64,000 bases of DNA from Cunninghamia lanceolata (taxonomy: Eukaryota > Streptophyta > Pinopsida > Cupressales > Cupressaceae). The notes under the pieces were generated by a model, which ran no database searches, was not told the DNA's origin, and saw only the letters and a program-made list of their open reading frames with translations. Positions 45,333 to 58,134 of the stretch are shown here, in pieces. Both the position numbers and the translations under genes were made by a program. The stretch's first letter is position 1. Each line of letters begins with the position of its first letter. The stretch covers positions 1,178,001 through 1,242,000 of the forward strand of contig BSBN01000252.1 in the NCBI GenBank assembly GCA_027924645.1, given 5' to 3'.

Positions 45333-48300
45333 ATCACCTTTGACGACATATCTCTGGCCTTAGGTTTTGGTACTGGTCTTTAGGATTTGTGGATCTGCGT
45401 GTTTGAGCACCAATATAATGAATGGTAAGTGCTCATTGTAGGAGTTCTAGTTGGTAATGAGGGTTGATTTGTCTAGCATAGAGAATAGTAGAAGATTTGT
45501 CGGTCTTTATACATTGCCAAAAATGTTAAGGTATTCATTGGAATCAACCCTTACCATAGAGAAGACTCTAGTTTCACTTAGTTGTTGGTGAATGGGGCTC
45601 ACCAGAAATGAGAGGGGAGGACAAATCTTAAATTGGATGGCTATATGGCCATATTTAGGCATTTTTATTGTAAAATATAATTAAAATTTTAGTAAGATTA
45701 TATCATATGAAAGGGGAGATCTCAGATAGACCATTAAAACTTTTATAAGATTATTCTTATAAATATTTAATATATATTTAAAATAAGATTGTCTTAATAT
45801 TTGATGGACAATTTTGAATAGGTAATTGTCACAAAAAAAATTGCTTGATAGGTAGAGTTAACCATCAAATTTAGGCCTTGGGTAAGAGCCAACAAGCTTT
45901 GAAGTGACTATGTTGTACATAATATTGTGCATAGTGAGCACTCTTGATAGGGTATGCACGATACCTCTACCTTAAGGATCTAGATCTAGCAATAATCAAC
46001 CTCAAATAAAGGATCTCTTTCCCATAATTAATAGGTCCTTGGCTTTGTATTTAAATAGGGGCATGACCTCATACAAATCATGTACAATCTTGGACAATCA
46101 ACTTTGTTCCCCTCTATGAGAGGGATTGAGTTGAGTTCCCAATTCAATTGTTGACACTGCATGAGAAGGATGCAATATGATCAAAAGAATCTAGGTTGTT
46201 CGTCTATATAGACCTGATAAGACTATGTGATCAACCACGTATATAGGGCTAGGATCTAATTACAAGGAAGGACACACAATTGCTAAAGATCTCCATTAAA
46301 ACACGGGGGCAACCACTAAGCCCTCAACTACCTATGATAAGCAGTCATTGCATATCATGGATTCAACTACAAAAGCAAAGGGTCCACCATGCTTCACCAA
46401 TTGCTAGCCATAGGAAGTGTCCAGCATATCGATGAAGATCTACATATTTGAGATCTATGACTAGTGCATAGCACGTAACCAAGGTGCACATTCATAAGGT
46501 TTAGTTGCTAAGGCCTTTCAATGCGCCATCAATTAGGATATGCCACGATTTGGGATTGCCAAAAGGTATCCATATGAGCTCCATGCAACAGATGCAAATA
46601 CACCACTACACATGAGAGCATACCACTTCGATCAAGCCTTTGGCCTGCTACCCTCAAAGGCACCATGTGGTAGGCTACACTACATTGAGGGATCCGAGTA
46701 AGCAACTTGAGCCCATGTGTAAACCTTACCTTGATAATAATAAAACCAAAAAAAATCTCAATCTCTCCATTTAATTTGGATTCATTCATTGCTCCTAAGA
46801 ACTTCATGCATAAGCATATCAAATGCGAATAAGTTTGAATGTCAAATTTATGCCAAAAAGTAACATTGGAAGATATTGTGAAGTGCATGTAACTAGAAAC
46901 TTATTATTCATATGGCCCACGTCATGATGAGGAAGTTCTACAAATAACACAAGTTTGTATTGTTTGCAAAAATCTTTATGGACTACAAGATAAAATTACT
47001 TAGAGGCTATTAGTTTCATTTTAAGAAAATCTCAAAACAATTCAAGCAATTAGACAAATACACTAGAAATGTAGTAAAGATGCACCTTCTCTTCAAAAGA
47101 ACAAGATGCATCTACTTTCATGGCCATTACTAGCCTATGGTTTGCTTTGATATCATTAATTTCTAATTTGTGCATATCATGTATTTTCTAAAGAAATAAT
47201 ACTTCTTCGAATACATATTTGTCAAGACACCAATGAACCAAATTTGGGAAAATCAAGTCTCCCCAATGCATTGCAATGTTTTGTGAAGAGTGGCATTTTT
47301 CTCTTCCTTCCTATTGAATCTACTTCATCCATAAAAGTCTATTTGGAAGTATTTCATCATCCATTAGCATTGACATGGTCAAAATCCATCATATTGGTCA
47401 AACATAACCTAAAGAGATGTGGTCGCATGGATTGCAATGATTATAGGATATGCACAAAATGGGGGTTTATTATCATCAGGTTTGCTCATGATCTTTTTGC
47501 CATTGTAGATTATTTCTCAATATACAATAGTCTTAAATATAAGACCCATTGGCCAATTATAAAGATTTGCAGCTTACTAAACCCATATAGGCTCAATAGT
47601 TGTAGATAGAGGTCTACTTTGTGCTCATTATTTGATCATTACTAGGGTAGTCCAAACTGTCATTTGGAAGATTAAGGCCGTCATATTTACACTGAAGGGT
47701 AATGCTCGAATAGAAATCTTGTTTGCTACTTCAAGCCCAATGGTATAATGGATCAAGAGTTGCCAAGTGTCCAAATGGTCTATGCTAACGAATGTCAACT
47801 TATTAATGTTGCAAACCTATTTGTTTAAGTTCTCCAGTACCTTTTGGTGAAAAGGAACACAAAATAATGTAATAGTTAGTAGTGGGCACAAAGCTATAGC
47901 TAAGGTCAAATTTAGTTGGATAGACCTATGTATCTTCACTAGATTTAGTTACCACTGACCTGGTTGTATGCAACATAATGCTTGCTAGTGACAAACAACA
48001 CCATATAGTCTTGGGCAAGACATTTTCAAGGGCTAATGATCCATAGGCTTTATAGTTGAAGTTGTTCCTTTCACATATAGTGCAAAATCAAAAAATACTT
48101 TTTTTGTCATGTAATGCAACATTGGACCTTAAAAACAACATTCAATACACTTTTTCACCCAAATAGTTGCAAAAAATATTTTCCAAATAACTCAAGAACA
48201 AACCATGTCGCAACGCACACAATAGTTGGCATAAAAAACATAGAACATAGATGGAAAACAAACATGCACCTTAAGACATGTTTGGGGCTTAAATTAGAAC

Positions 48301-49459
48301 ACCAAACAATGAGAATATAGACCAAAAATTCCTTCTCAATGCTTTATCACCAATCTATTCTCAGGTATGTGAAATCGACAAAAATCCATTTTGTCGATAT
48401 TAGACAATCATGACATTCCATGAGACCATATTTCTTTGAGGCATTTTATCAAACACTTCCCTATGTACCAACATCACGAACTTTCTATGTGATAGGAAAA
48501 CAATGTACTGGTACAAAAAAACTAACAAAATGTGTTTCAACAAGTGACAGGGCAATATTGCATGTGACTTTATGCACTACAAGCATAGGACTGTCAAATG
48601 TGAACTGAACCAATTGTCAAACTCTGGCCAAAAGGTAACAATGCAATTACACACCAAAAACCCAAACCTACCAAATGTCCATGAAAAATTTTGTTGAACG
48701 CACCATGTCATATGCTTTATGGCTCAGCAATTGACCTTAAAGACCTCTTCAGTGTACCCATTACACACTAAAGTGTGATTGCTAGTTAAGTTTAAAAAGC
48801 ACAAATGAAAAGTAGGTGTGAAAAGGAGGAAAAAACAAATTTAAAAATCCGTTTCCGCGCATAACAACGGCCACTGAGCAGTCCTGTGAAACTCACGTTC
48901 AGACCGTTCTTCCAACGGTTTGAATGAAGAGAGAAGTAAGAGGATTCCCTCGTAAAAGTCCAACAAGCGGCCAAAAGACTCATTCGAATTTAAAATTTAA
49001 AATGATATAAGAAGCCAAGGCAAGATTACTTTTTAATTATTAAAGTTGTACCGACTGTTGGCGAATGCGTTGAAAGCAAGAAAGATTGAGAAGCAGACAA
49101 GCTGGGCATAGTTGTTCCAAAGTAGACAATGCATGAAGCATGTGATGTACTAGAGCAGGGGTCCATCCAAAATCCAACTCAACATCGATCCACCAAAAAA
49201 CCCAAAATAATTCCTTTAGAGTCTAGGACCTATTTTGATGACTAATGGAACAAGAGTTGTGGCAAAAGTGTTCTATGCTAACAGAATCATTTGACACAAG
49301 GGTTATCTTAGTGGTACTTGCACCCATAGGAGGTTCAAGGAATACGTCGATAGGAACAATCGAGAGTTTAGAAAAATTTTCTGGTAAAATTTTTTTATGG
49401 CATGAGACAATTCCGAGCATTATAATGCTCACATATAAAAGCCTATCGGTTAATTAGTT
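45333..49459. other. Unassigned stretch
   Basis: No coding motif, LTR pair or tandem array recognised. 46107-46133 matches 33650-33676. Open stretches of ~120 codons at 46529-46888 (minus) and 47244-47609 (plus) have no domain character. Confidence 0.3.
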
Positions 49460-50200
49460 TTATAAAAAAATTACTATTTTTTTAATGTTAGATTTTTTAT
49501 TGTGGATCTTGATTAAAATGTTTGTTTTATCTAGTTTTGCCTCTTCAAACAAGGCATTTAGGTTATCTACTATCAAGTTTTCTTTGTACTTGATACAAAT
49601 GTCGCCATAAGCTACACACTCCATGACATAGTGTTATTCTATCTCTACTACCCTCTTGTTAATAAATAGGCATATTCTCATTTCCCACTCCTCCTTAGGC
49701 AGTGTCCACTTGCTTGGCTTACACCTAAGATGATGTGAGCTAGTCCTTAACCGATCCAACAACATTTTCACCTTCCACTTGATTTATGCTCCTATGTGGG
49801 CCTTTTCATCATGGTTCTACATGGGGCTAAATTCTTTGATGTAGTATGTTTTCTTCCACCCAATTTTCTTTGTCCACATGGTTGTCTTAAATTTCTCTCA
49901 TATATAATTTCTTCATTAGTGTTTGGACACTCTTGCATGTTAATTTTCCCTTTACTTATCCACTTGTTTTGTTTCATCCACATGTTATTCCTTCACTTTA
50001 GTTCTTCCTTTGTCACCATTGTGGGTCATCGAAGGGTCTCCATACTTTGTCTTTTTACATAACTTAACATCTGAGTGATCATACCTCCAATGGGAAAGTA
50101 TTTGGACATCTTAAGTTGGGAGGTTTCAACAACGTCTATGGTGAGTCATGGGACAAAATCTATAATAGGTTTGAGCATTTCTCTGTAGAGTCATATTAGT
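49460..50200 (-). pseudogene. Second, inverted copy of the 10.6-kb LINE ORF2 tail
   Basis: The minus strand aligns with the protein at 10831-11649. TLRWPTMV corresponds to KYRWPKLV; WMKQNKWISKGKINMQECPN to WMKQNKWMCKWGISLQDCPN; RTSSHHLRC to RTGSHHLRC; WTLPKEEWEMRICLF to WTSPREEWAERTCIF; and HYVMECVAYGDI to HFISE(stop)EAYADI. LIKIHNKKSN matches LIKIHSRRSD near the end. In this copy the finger's last Cys is kept and the second Cys is lost. Stops and a frameshift make it non-functional. No clear 3' tail was found, and neither end is sharply defined. Confidence 0.8.
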
Positions 50201-51739
50201 TTCCACCTTGCATAATAAGCATTATTGATCTCTTTCAACCCGTGGTCGATGCCCAATAGTTACATACCCTATTCCTTTAAAAGAAGATGTTAATGACTAA
50301 ACATATGAACATTTGTCATTAGACATTAAAAATAATTTCTTTGAAAAAATCGAAGGCATTAAAAAATTAAAAAGGGTTAAATTATTGTAAGGGAATAAAA
50401 TCCCTTTTACACAAATATAGGCTAATTAAATAAATGCATACAATCAAAGAACAAATTAACTTAGATTGTAAATAGTTGGAATTTGATAATTGCAATAAAT
50501 ATTTTGAAATTAAATGAGAAGGATAAGTGCATTTAGCTCTTAGTTTGATGATATAATATGAAACTTGAAGATGTGCAGAATCAATTTGCCATATATTTAG
50601 AAAATGATGCCATTGATATGCTCATTGCCTTAGAACTAGAACAAACTTGGAGTTCTTGGTGGATCAATCACTAGTTGCTTATGGTTGATCCCAAGTAGCA
50701 TGGATATGTATTTTGAAGCATGAATATGATCTAGAAAATAATGTTTAGTGACCTAATTCACAATATCTTCTAATTTGAATATGCATAAGAACACTATTTA
50801 AAAATACCTTTGGGGAAGTTGTCAAAAATCATCAAGGTTAAGTTCTCCTAGGTCAACCCCCTTGATGGACTAACTTTACGACCTTAGGTAAATATTTGAA
50901 GACAACATACACTAGTACATGTAGATGACCTATATGCAGATTCTAATATAATGGAATCCTTGTAAGCTCGAAATCAAAATGTTCTTAGAATGATTTTCTC
51001 CTTGATCAACCATATGAATTAATTACACACTGAATGTTTTTAAACACCAAGACACAACACCAAGTTGTATAAGCATGTATAAGTTGATTCACAATGGTTA
51101 ACATGAAAAGGGGCAAGAACTTGGGAATTTGAATTTAACGATTTAGATTTTGGGGTCAATCTTGAGCCCCTTGAGATCAAACCCAAGTACCACAAGATTA
51201 ACCTAGGATTGGGAAATGTAAATGCCCAAATCAGGAATAGGTGCATGGAAATCTAGGTTGATAATAGGGTGAATGTGTGGAAGTAGGTGCAAATGATGCT
51301 AGGTCAAGGTTGAATATATGAGAATGTATGTAAGTTGGAGTAAATGGGGATTAACAAGCATCGGGGAATGGGCCAAACTTAGTACAAGAGTGTGCCACTT
51401 GATATGTAATTGTATTAAATCATTCCATCAAAATGGATCCAAAACTAAATGGAAATTGGCATGGGTATGCAAATTTCACTATTACAATTATTTATAAGTT
51501 CTTATTTTATTAATTATGTTTTTAAAAGTTATGGGAGGATGGGTTTTGACACAATTGAGATTTTATATAATATGTCACCAACTATCCTACTTGGCATGGT
51601 AGGCTGACTATGAGCCAAATAGTAGCTATTTACTACCTTGATTTGTGCGAAGATTGAAAAGAATGTCATTCTAAAGGTATTATAATACCATAACTAATGT
51701 TTAGAAGAATGTGAGTTTATTTAAATTTGTGTTTTCTTC
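50201..51739. other. Spacer between LINE fragments
   Basis: AT-rich, no recognised feature. Confidence 0.3.
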
Positions 51740-52680
51740 ATTTTAACCTCAAAATGGTGCTCGAAATGTCATCCATGATGGGTTCAAGTAGCACAATATA
51801 GCTAAAATTCTAGGTTGTAATATCAAGGATCTCCCTTTTACTTACTTGGGCATGCCCCTCTTCTTGGGTGAGATGGATTCTAATATTTGGAAACCCCTCA
51901 TTGATAAATTTTAGAAAAAGTTCGTTGGTTGGAAAGGATGTTTACTTATCCTTGTAGAGAAGGTTTAATTACTCAAAATCAACTCCAAAATTTGCCAATT
52001 TACTGAATGTCCATTTTCACATTGTTGAAAGGGATTGAGAACAAAATTGAACAAATCCAAAAAAGGTTCTTATGGTTAGGTACATAAGAAAGAGACAAAA
52101 TTCCACTAGTAAAGAAAAAATATCATTTGGAGAGGAAGTAAATGAAATGTTGGTAGTGGAGAACAAGTTCTTTTTTGGAATGATACTTAGATTTTGGATC
52201 AACCTTTGTGCAGAATCACTCCTTGAGATAGTATTTGTCCACCACTAAAAAGGTTGTGGGGGAATAAAGTGATTGGTTGTATTTAAGTGTATGAAAAAGG
52301 TAAAAATGGAGAGTTCTTTCCCTTGATTCTGCTAGCCAAGAGGTTACTAATTTGGTTTCCAACTTAAATGACCTATCAAAAGGCTTCCATATCTATCTTT
52401 TTTCTAGAGAAGATGAGTTAATTCGGGCCCATTCAGATGATGGCTTTTATTCTTTCAAATCTAGGTATTCTACTACTCTAGATGCTAGTCCAGATGGCTT
52501 TCCTTGGTCTAAGATATGGAATAAATATATTTTCCCAAAAATTAATTTGTTCTTTTCAGTTGTAGTTCAAAATAAGATTTTAACAATGGACATTCTCATA
52601 AAAAGGGGACTTTAGATTTCTAATAGATGTGCACTTTGTGAAAAAGATGTAGAATTGGTGTATCATAGAGATAACTTTAA
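51740..52680 (+). pseudogene. L1-type LINE ORF2: reverse transcriptase end and zf-RVT domain
   Basis: The plus strand carries the end of a plant L1 reverse transcriptase: DLPFTYLGMPLFLGEMDSNI, then WKPLIDKF and KKFVGWKG (51825-51935). The connecting region follows (IENKIEQIQKRFLWLGT, 52030; another frame). After an apparent internal deletion near 52140 comes FFWNDT-like sequence and the zf-RVT domain: DGFYSFKSRYS, WSKIWNKYIFPKINLFFS, KRGL, then NRCALCEKDVELVYH (52438-52670). The last is the Cys/His finger beyond the polymerase of plant LINEs. Frameshifts and stops throughout show a dead remnant. It is a different LINE family from the 10.6-kb and 49.5-kb copies, and could belong to the same type as the DUF4283 ORF1s at 0-3.3 kb. 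Confidence 0.8.
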
Positions 52681-52689
52681 GAACCCCCC

Positions 52690-53160
52690 CCTCGGAGAAG
52701 GTGTATAAACCTGGCAAATCGTGTATACTTCCCGAGAAAAATATTAGTTTTATTGGCAAATTTTTTCGTTTTTCTGGGAAAAAAAATCTTATTTGGTGAA
52801 TCTTTTATAATCACTATAGGTCTATGGAAAATCCTAGCGAATTGTAATTTTTTTAAAACCAATAAAATATTTTCATTGGCGATTAAAACCTATTTTCAAA
52901 CTAATTAAATATTTTCATTGGCAAATTAAAACCTATTTTTAAACTGGTAAAATATTTCTGTGGGCGAATTAAACCTATTTTCTAAATAAGAAAATATTTT
53001 TGTTGGCGATTAAAATATAATTTCAAACCAAAAAATATATTTTCATTGGCGAATTAAACCAATTTTCAAAGCAATAAAAAAAATTATTGGCGAATTTAAA
53101 TATAGTTTCAAACCAATAAAAAAATAATTGGTGAAATAAACTGTTATGCCAATAAAAAAT
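52690..53160. repeat. ~43-bp AT-rich tandem repeats with a leading imperfect hairpin
   Basis: From about 52830 a unit like ATTGGCGATTAAAACCTATT, then TTCAAACTAATAAAATATTT recurs about seven times with drift (starts near 52876, 52919, 52960, 53004, 53046, 53088, 53128). Upstream, CTCGGAGAAGGTGTATAAAC and GTGTATACTTCCCGAG (52692-52737) form an imperfect inverted repeat. The block ends where the leader of the 54.7-kb element begins. Confidence 0.7.
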
Positions 53161-54678
53161 CATACAGTGTGGCAAAAATATCAAATGGGTCATATTGTTC
53201 TATTCTGGGACAAATTTTACACACATAGAAATTCCTTCATAAAGTGTCCAGAATGGGGACAAGTGTCAACATATTTATTATGTCTGAAGCAAGATGTCAA
53301 CGCAAAATAATATAAAAGACGACTGTTCGATGAATTTTTGATGGATGACTGTAGTTGCATTCCGGGAGAAAATGTCTGAAACACTAGACCGACAACTTCA
53401 AGCCTTCGGAATAACACTTGAACCATTAGATTTCCAAATATCAATGGTTGACATTTCATACGAGAAACCCTCTATGTAATCTTATGTTGACTTGCTACCT
53501 CCAGTTGCCGGTTGTCTAAGTTGAAACCTGAGCCATCAAAACTGTGTTGTTTACTGGCCCCTTATACCTAATCTTGTCGGTCACCACTTAGTGGGGAATG
53601 GGTTAACCTAGCAAGGTCCACTTTTTAAATGCTTTAGAAAATATTTCGAAGCAACCCGAAGAGACTTAAAGGGTGAGCTATTAAAGGTTTAATTAAGACA
53701 CATGGGAAATTCCTCGGCAAGATGTTTTAATCTTAGCCAACCAATGTTGAAGAATTTAAATAGACAGCTGATGGCTTGAGAAGTTAATGTGTGAGCAGGT
53801 TGTCGGTCAGTTAAGTCATGAATTCATGTCCTAATATTTGTAAGTTAACCAGCCCCTTAATCTAGGATTCTAGAGGTTACCCACTATCGTCGGTTGCAGG
53901 AAGGGCGAAATCTAATGGTCGTGCAAGGATGCATAAGGAATATGTCAGGAGAGAATATTCGTTGCACGACTGTGACAAAACAACACATGTCAAAGAATTA
54001 AAGCTGGCATCCTATCCCCCTAAAGACCCTGTGTCAACTAAAGACTTGATCCAATGGTTGTGCATTGTCGCAAGGAGAATCTCACAGGATGGAATCTACA
54101 TTGCGTGGTCACGACATGGTGACACGTGGCATTCTCTTGTTTGAGAAGTGAAAGGCGGACACGTGGAGGCTAAGGCATGCCGACGCGGGGTAGGTAAGAG
54201 GTAGGCCATCACATGCTGTTATGTTGTGAGGTGTTGCCATGTATCTGGCCCGTACAAAAGGTGACATGTTCCAATTGGTGAAGAAGATTGTCAAATCTAG
54301 TCAGCCAATCAGGACCGTGGATTTCAGAATGTAAGGAAAAGATCAATGGCCCAGATTCAAACTTTCAAAAGAGAAAGATTTCCAAGTGCTTATGGCATGA
54401 AGTTTGAACCGAGTAATGACTGCCTCGACCTTCATTAATACAGAGAATTGTGCAAGAATTTAGGAATTAAGGTATTCTCAAGGGCGTGACTACATTTAGA
54501 GCAAAGAAATCATCAGAACGAGCAGGAAAAAGTGATCTCAAGCTTTTGCAAGCGTAAAAAACTAGTAAGTAATTGTTCCTCCTATGTGTCTGGTTTTTCC
54601 AACTGTAGGTTAATTGTTTTGAAGCTTTTAGGGCCATTGTCAACCATAAAAACACTAAGCTACCTTCATAAAAGCAAA
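53161..54678 (+). promoter_or_regulatory. Leader / possible promoter region of the first giant gag-like element
   Basis: More GC-balanced than its surroundings. 53320-53460 resembles 60310-60450 (shared ATGACTGTAGTTGCATTCCG-like core, then CCATTAGATTT and ATCAATGGTT). Two ACACGTGG boxes (54122-54129, 54159-54166) and a CCAAT box (54305-54309) lie 370-560 bp before the ATG at 54679. I could not find LTR ends. The boxes are short motifs and only suggestive. Confidence 0.4.
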
Positions 54679-57600
54679 ATGAGTCAGTCAGGCTAGCCTT
54701 CCACTTCAAAACGTATCTTAGATGAGGATCTTAGGATCCAACTCCCTGGTTCCACTAGAACACCTTTTAAATTGCATGGCCCAGGCGGACCCAAGGATAA
54801 ATTTCTTGACTACTACTATAATTGTCGGGACGCCAAATTACCTGTCCTAGGTTGGATCCTCTTTCAGCATTGACATAAGAGGGTGAACTATAAGGCCCAT
54901 ATATGTCATTCCTGGAGATATGATTTAGCCAAGCTCATTTGTTCCAATGTTTTCCCCAACCCTGACTTAATTAGGTCAATAACATTAAGGTATGATCTAG
55001 CCACTAGGACAGTAATAGATGGAAATGGATTAAAATTAATCAAGCTTACCAAAGGATACATTGCCACTGTATTCAACTTGGACCCTATAGCTAGCAAACA
55101 AATTGACCTCATGGATTTCAAGAAAAAATACCAAACTGTGAAACGAGCTTATAGGGAATATAACCTAGCAAAGCACAGGCCAAGGGGTGTTGGTGGGAAA
55201 TTGGTAAAGATTTCAGATCATGAGAAGGAGCCTTTTCATTGCAGTATGTTTAATGAATATTTTGTCAGAACCTATCACAGTCTATGTCAAGTATTAGGCA
55301 GAGATGCTTCAGATAGAATGTATGTTTCTTTGATGATGATGGTTGTTGATATTCAGAACCCAGATGTCAAGGAACCATATGATTATGCCACTTTCATAGC
55401 TAACCATATGCATGATCAGATGACAAAGATCAAAAATAATTTGTCTAAACTGGATGTCCATGTTGAATTCACATGGTACTCCTTGTTGTGCCATATGTAC
55501 TTATTTGCTTTATCAGGGATGTGGCACCAAAATCTGCATGTCAAGGTTTCATATGCTCAAGGGAACAAGCTACCAATGCAAGTATGGACATGTATGCTGG
55601 ATATGCACTGTGTCAAAACAAATTATGTCATCTTTGAAGAATATTTTGTGAGGATAATCCTTGGATTTTTGGAGCTAGAGGGTGAAAGGTTGCATCCTGA
55701 TGTATTGGATTTCTTATGATCTCTGGAAAGGACTCCCCACCCTGGAATTGATCACAATTAGGGTGATTGGTTCTATCATGAGAATACTACTTGCATAAGG
55801 GTCTATGGATGCTAGACTATACCTCATATACTACCCAAATATGTGCCAAAGAGGGTGGCATTTTTAGAAGTTATAAGGCAGTTAAATGATTCTGACAAAG
55901 AGCACTTTAGGAACCGCAAGAAAGGTTCATTCTTCCCTTCTTCCATCAAATTTTGTGATTTCTTGATCCTTGATAAGAGTGGGTTGGACCAAATTTATTC
56001 AGTTATGCAATGTTTTGGAATGTATTTGGAACAACCAAGGTATTTTGACCTTGAGGGCTTCATCAACAAAACCAGAGTCAGCAAGGGAAGGCCCAAGTAC
56101 TTTCATCAGGTGGATTATAATGAGGACATTGCTAGGAATTGTTTTACAATGAATGATGTCCATCACTTGAGGATCAAGTGGCATACTATCATGGCCAATG
56201 AGAAGATGAAGAAAAACATGAATCCTGCATATCTGGGTGCATTTGCAGAAGTGCAAGACCTAATCAAGAGAATTGACAAAATGTTGGATAATGTAGAACA
56301 GTTGATTGCCTCTGCTCCTGCAAGAGAACAGAGATATGCTTGTGAGCTTGGTAGCTCAAGTAGAGAGTATGATGTAAAGAGGGAATCAGTTGGCCCCTCC
56401 CCTACCAAAAGGGCCAAGATTATTGATTTGGAGAACCCAGAGCAGATAGAGGTGGTTGACCTAGAGGGGGAGGAGGAACAAGAAACTAGCCCTCATTCAC
56501 CCAATAGACTGAGACCTTATTCATCCCCAAAGAATAGGGTAGTGAGAGTAATGAGGAACCATACTATTGATATTGAAGATGTTAGGGTGATGGCCTGTGA
56601 CAAGTTTATGGAGGATGATGAATTTGTCAACACTCTTGAATTTAGGAGCTATGTTTTGAAAGTGAGGAGTGAGGAATTTTAGAAGAAAATTGAAGATGCC
56701 AAGGCTGGAGCAGACCCAAAGGAGTATGATGCTATTACTCAGAGGGTCCTAAAATAAGTCAATCAATCTATAAGTGTAATGACTCCAGAGGAAGGGAAAG
56801 CACTGGTGGCAAAAAGTAATATTCTGCTTCTCCCTCACTGGACTCTATCAGATGCCATTGCATTTGATACAATCACTAGAGATGATTCAGATGTGACAGG
56901 GGAACAGATTGAAAAGGCCCTCTCTGGTGCAGCCTTCAACCCTAAATTCAAAACATTGGCAATATGGGCTCTAGCCCCAAACAACAAAAAGCCTAGGGTT
57001 GAATTAGGAGAGCTGATAGGGGATGTAATAATAAAAAGAGTATCTGATACCCCTACTCCTCAGGCTGTAAGCCTAAATGTACAGACTACACAATTTGTAG
57101 AAGCAACTACTAACAAATTGCAAAAGGATTACAATTAGCTACAACTTGATTATTCTCAAGCAGTTGCAGAGATAAACAGGTTGAAGCAGCAGCTGTCATT
57201 GGGAGCCAGTACTTCAGCCCCTCCTCCAGTGATCCCAACTGCAAAATCTCTTCTAGTGGATACAAATCCTCTCCTTACAGAGATTAGAGAGTTGAAGGAG
57301 GATAACAAGAGATTGAAGGAGGAAAAGGATAACAAGGTTAAAGAGGTGGTCACCAACTTGATCAAGAACAAGGTGACAAACATTTTAACCAAAGTTGAGG
57401 AGACTTGGAAATCCTACTCACAGTTGAGACCAGCCTATGAAAAGCATGAGTCTGACAAATAGAGACTATTGAGCATAAAAACAAAGTGGTTACATAGAAC
57501 TGGAGAAGTCAAAGAATTTCTGAGGTGTGCTAGGTATGATACCAATGCACCTCTTGAACTACAGTCGGTGTTTAACATGTTGAAGTATTTTTAGGGTGTG

Positions 57601-58131
57601 GCTAGTTTCCAGCTGAAAATCGATTCAGTTGTGAAAGAGAGGTTGCAGGCTTTTGAAAGGTTGGACAATAAGTGGTCACCTCCCATCTTGGAGGGTGATG
57701 GAAAAACAAAAGACTTGGACAAGTGGACAAAGGAGATGGTAGATAATATTTATCAATTAATTCCCACTTGTTGTGATGCAAGTGATCCAACTATGCAAGT
57801 ATTGAGCTTTTCGTTGGACAAACTGCACACTCTTGAAAGGAGTTTTGATATGTTCTATAACCAAGTAAAAAGTATCCTGGATGCCAGGTATGTCAACCAT
57901 AATGGAAAGATTGCAGAAATACTTTCATTCCCTTGGTCGGCAGAGGAGACATACGGTGAGTGGAAGGACAGATATGGATCTAAGGATTGACAAGATTTTG
58001 TTCTCTGTATTCGTAATAGTTTGAAGTACAATGTATTCAATGTTGAGAGCACGTTCCTGATCTATAAAGAAACTATCTTGCTCATTTCATAGGGTTGGTT
58101 GTTGAAGACTTGGCAAATTTTGGAGGAATAA
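54679..58131 (+). pseudogene. Giant gag-like ORF 'B' (~1150 codons) with 12 in-frame stops and no frameshift
   Basis: One plus frame runs from ATG 54679 to tandem TAA stops at 58129-58134. Inside it are TAG at 54694, 55759, 55813, 56680, 57136, 57460, 57592 and 58090, TGA at 54871, 55717 and 57988, and TAA at 56755; sequence before and after each is protein-like. Residues ~1-350 form a globular domain (KLIKLTKGYIATVFNLDP; YFVRTYHSLCQVLGRDASD; LCHMYLFALSGMWHQN) similar to the one at 61.0-61.7 kb and loosely like the plant-transposon/gag-type domains of non-autonomous elements. A basic patch PTKRAKI (~575) is followed by IIDLE (581) and VVDLEGEEE (592), then a coiled coil (LLTEIRELKEDNKRLKEEKD, ~865-910) and a helical C-terminal domain. 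No polymerase is seen. The product would probably be structural. I do not recognise a named family; the retroelement origin is inferred from the neighbourhood and the decay. Confidence 0.7.
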
Positions 58132-58134
58132 TAA

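Noticed and set aside
46529..47609. Two ~120-codon frames (minus 46529-46888, plus 47244-47609) as host genes
   Set aside because: No domain, motif or composition sets them apart from random open stretches.
54679..58131. Altered genetic code or programmed TAG readthrough
   Set aside because: The same stop pattern occurs in clearly dead LINE and copia copies here, and no plant nuclear code reassigns TAG. Deamination is simpler.
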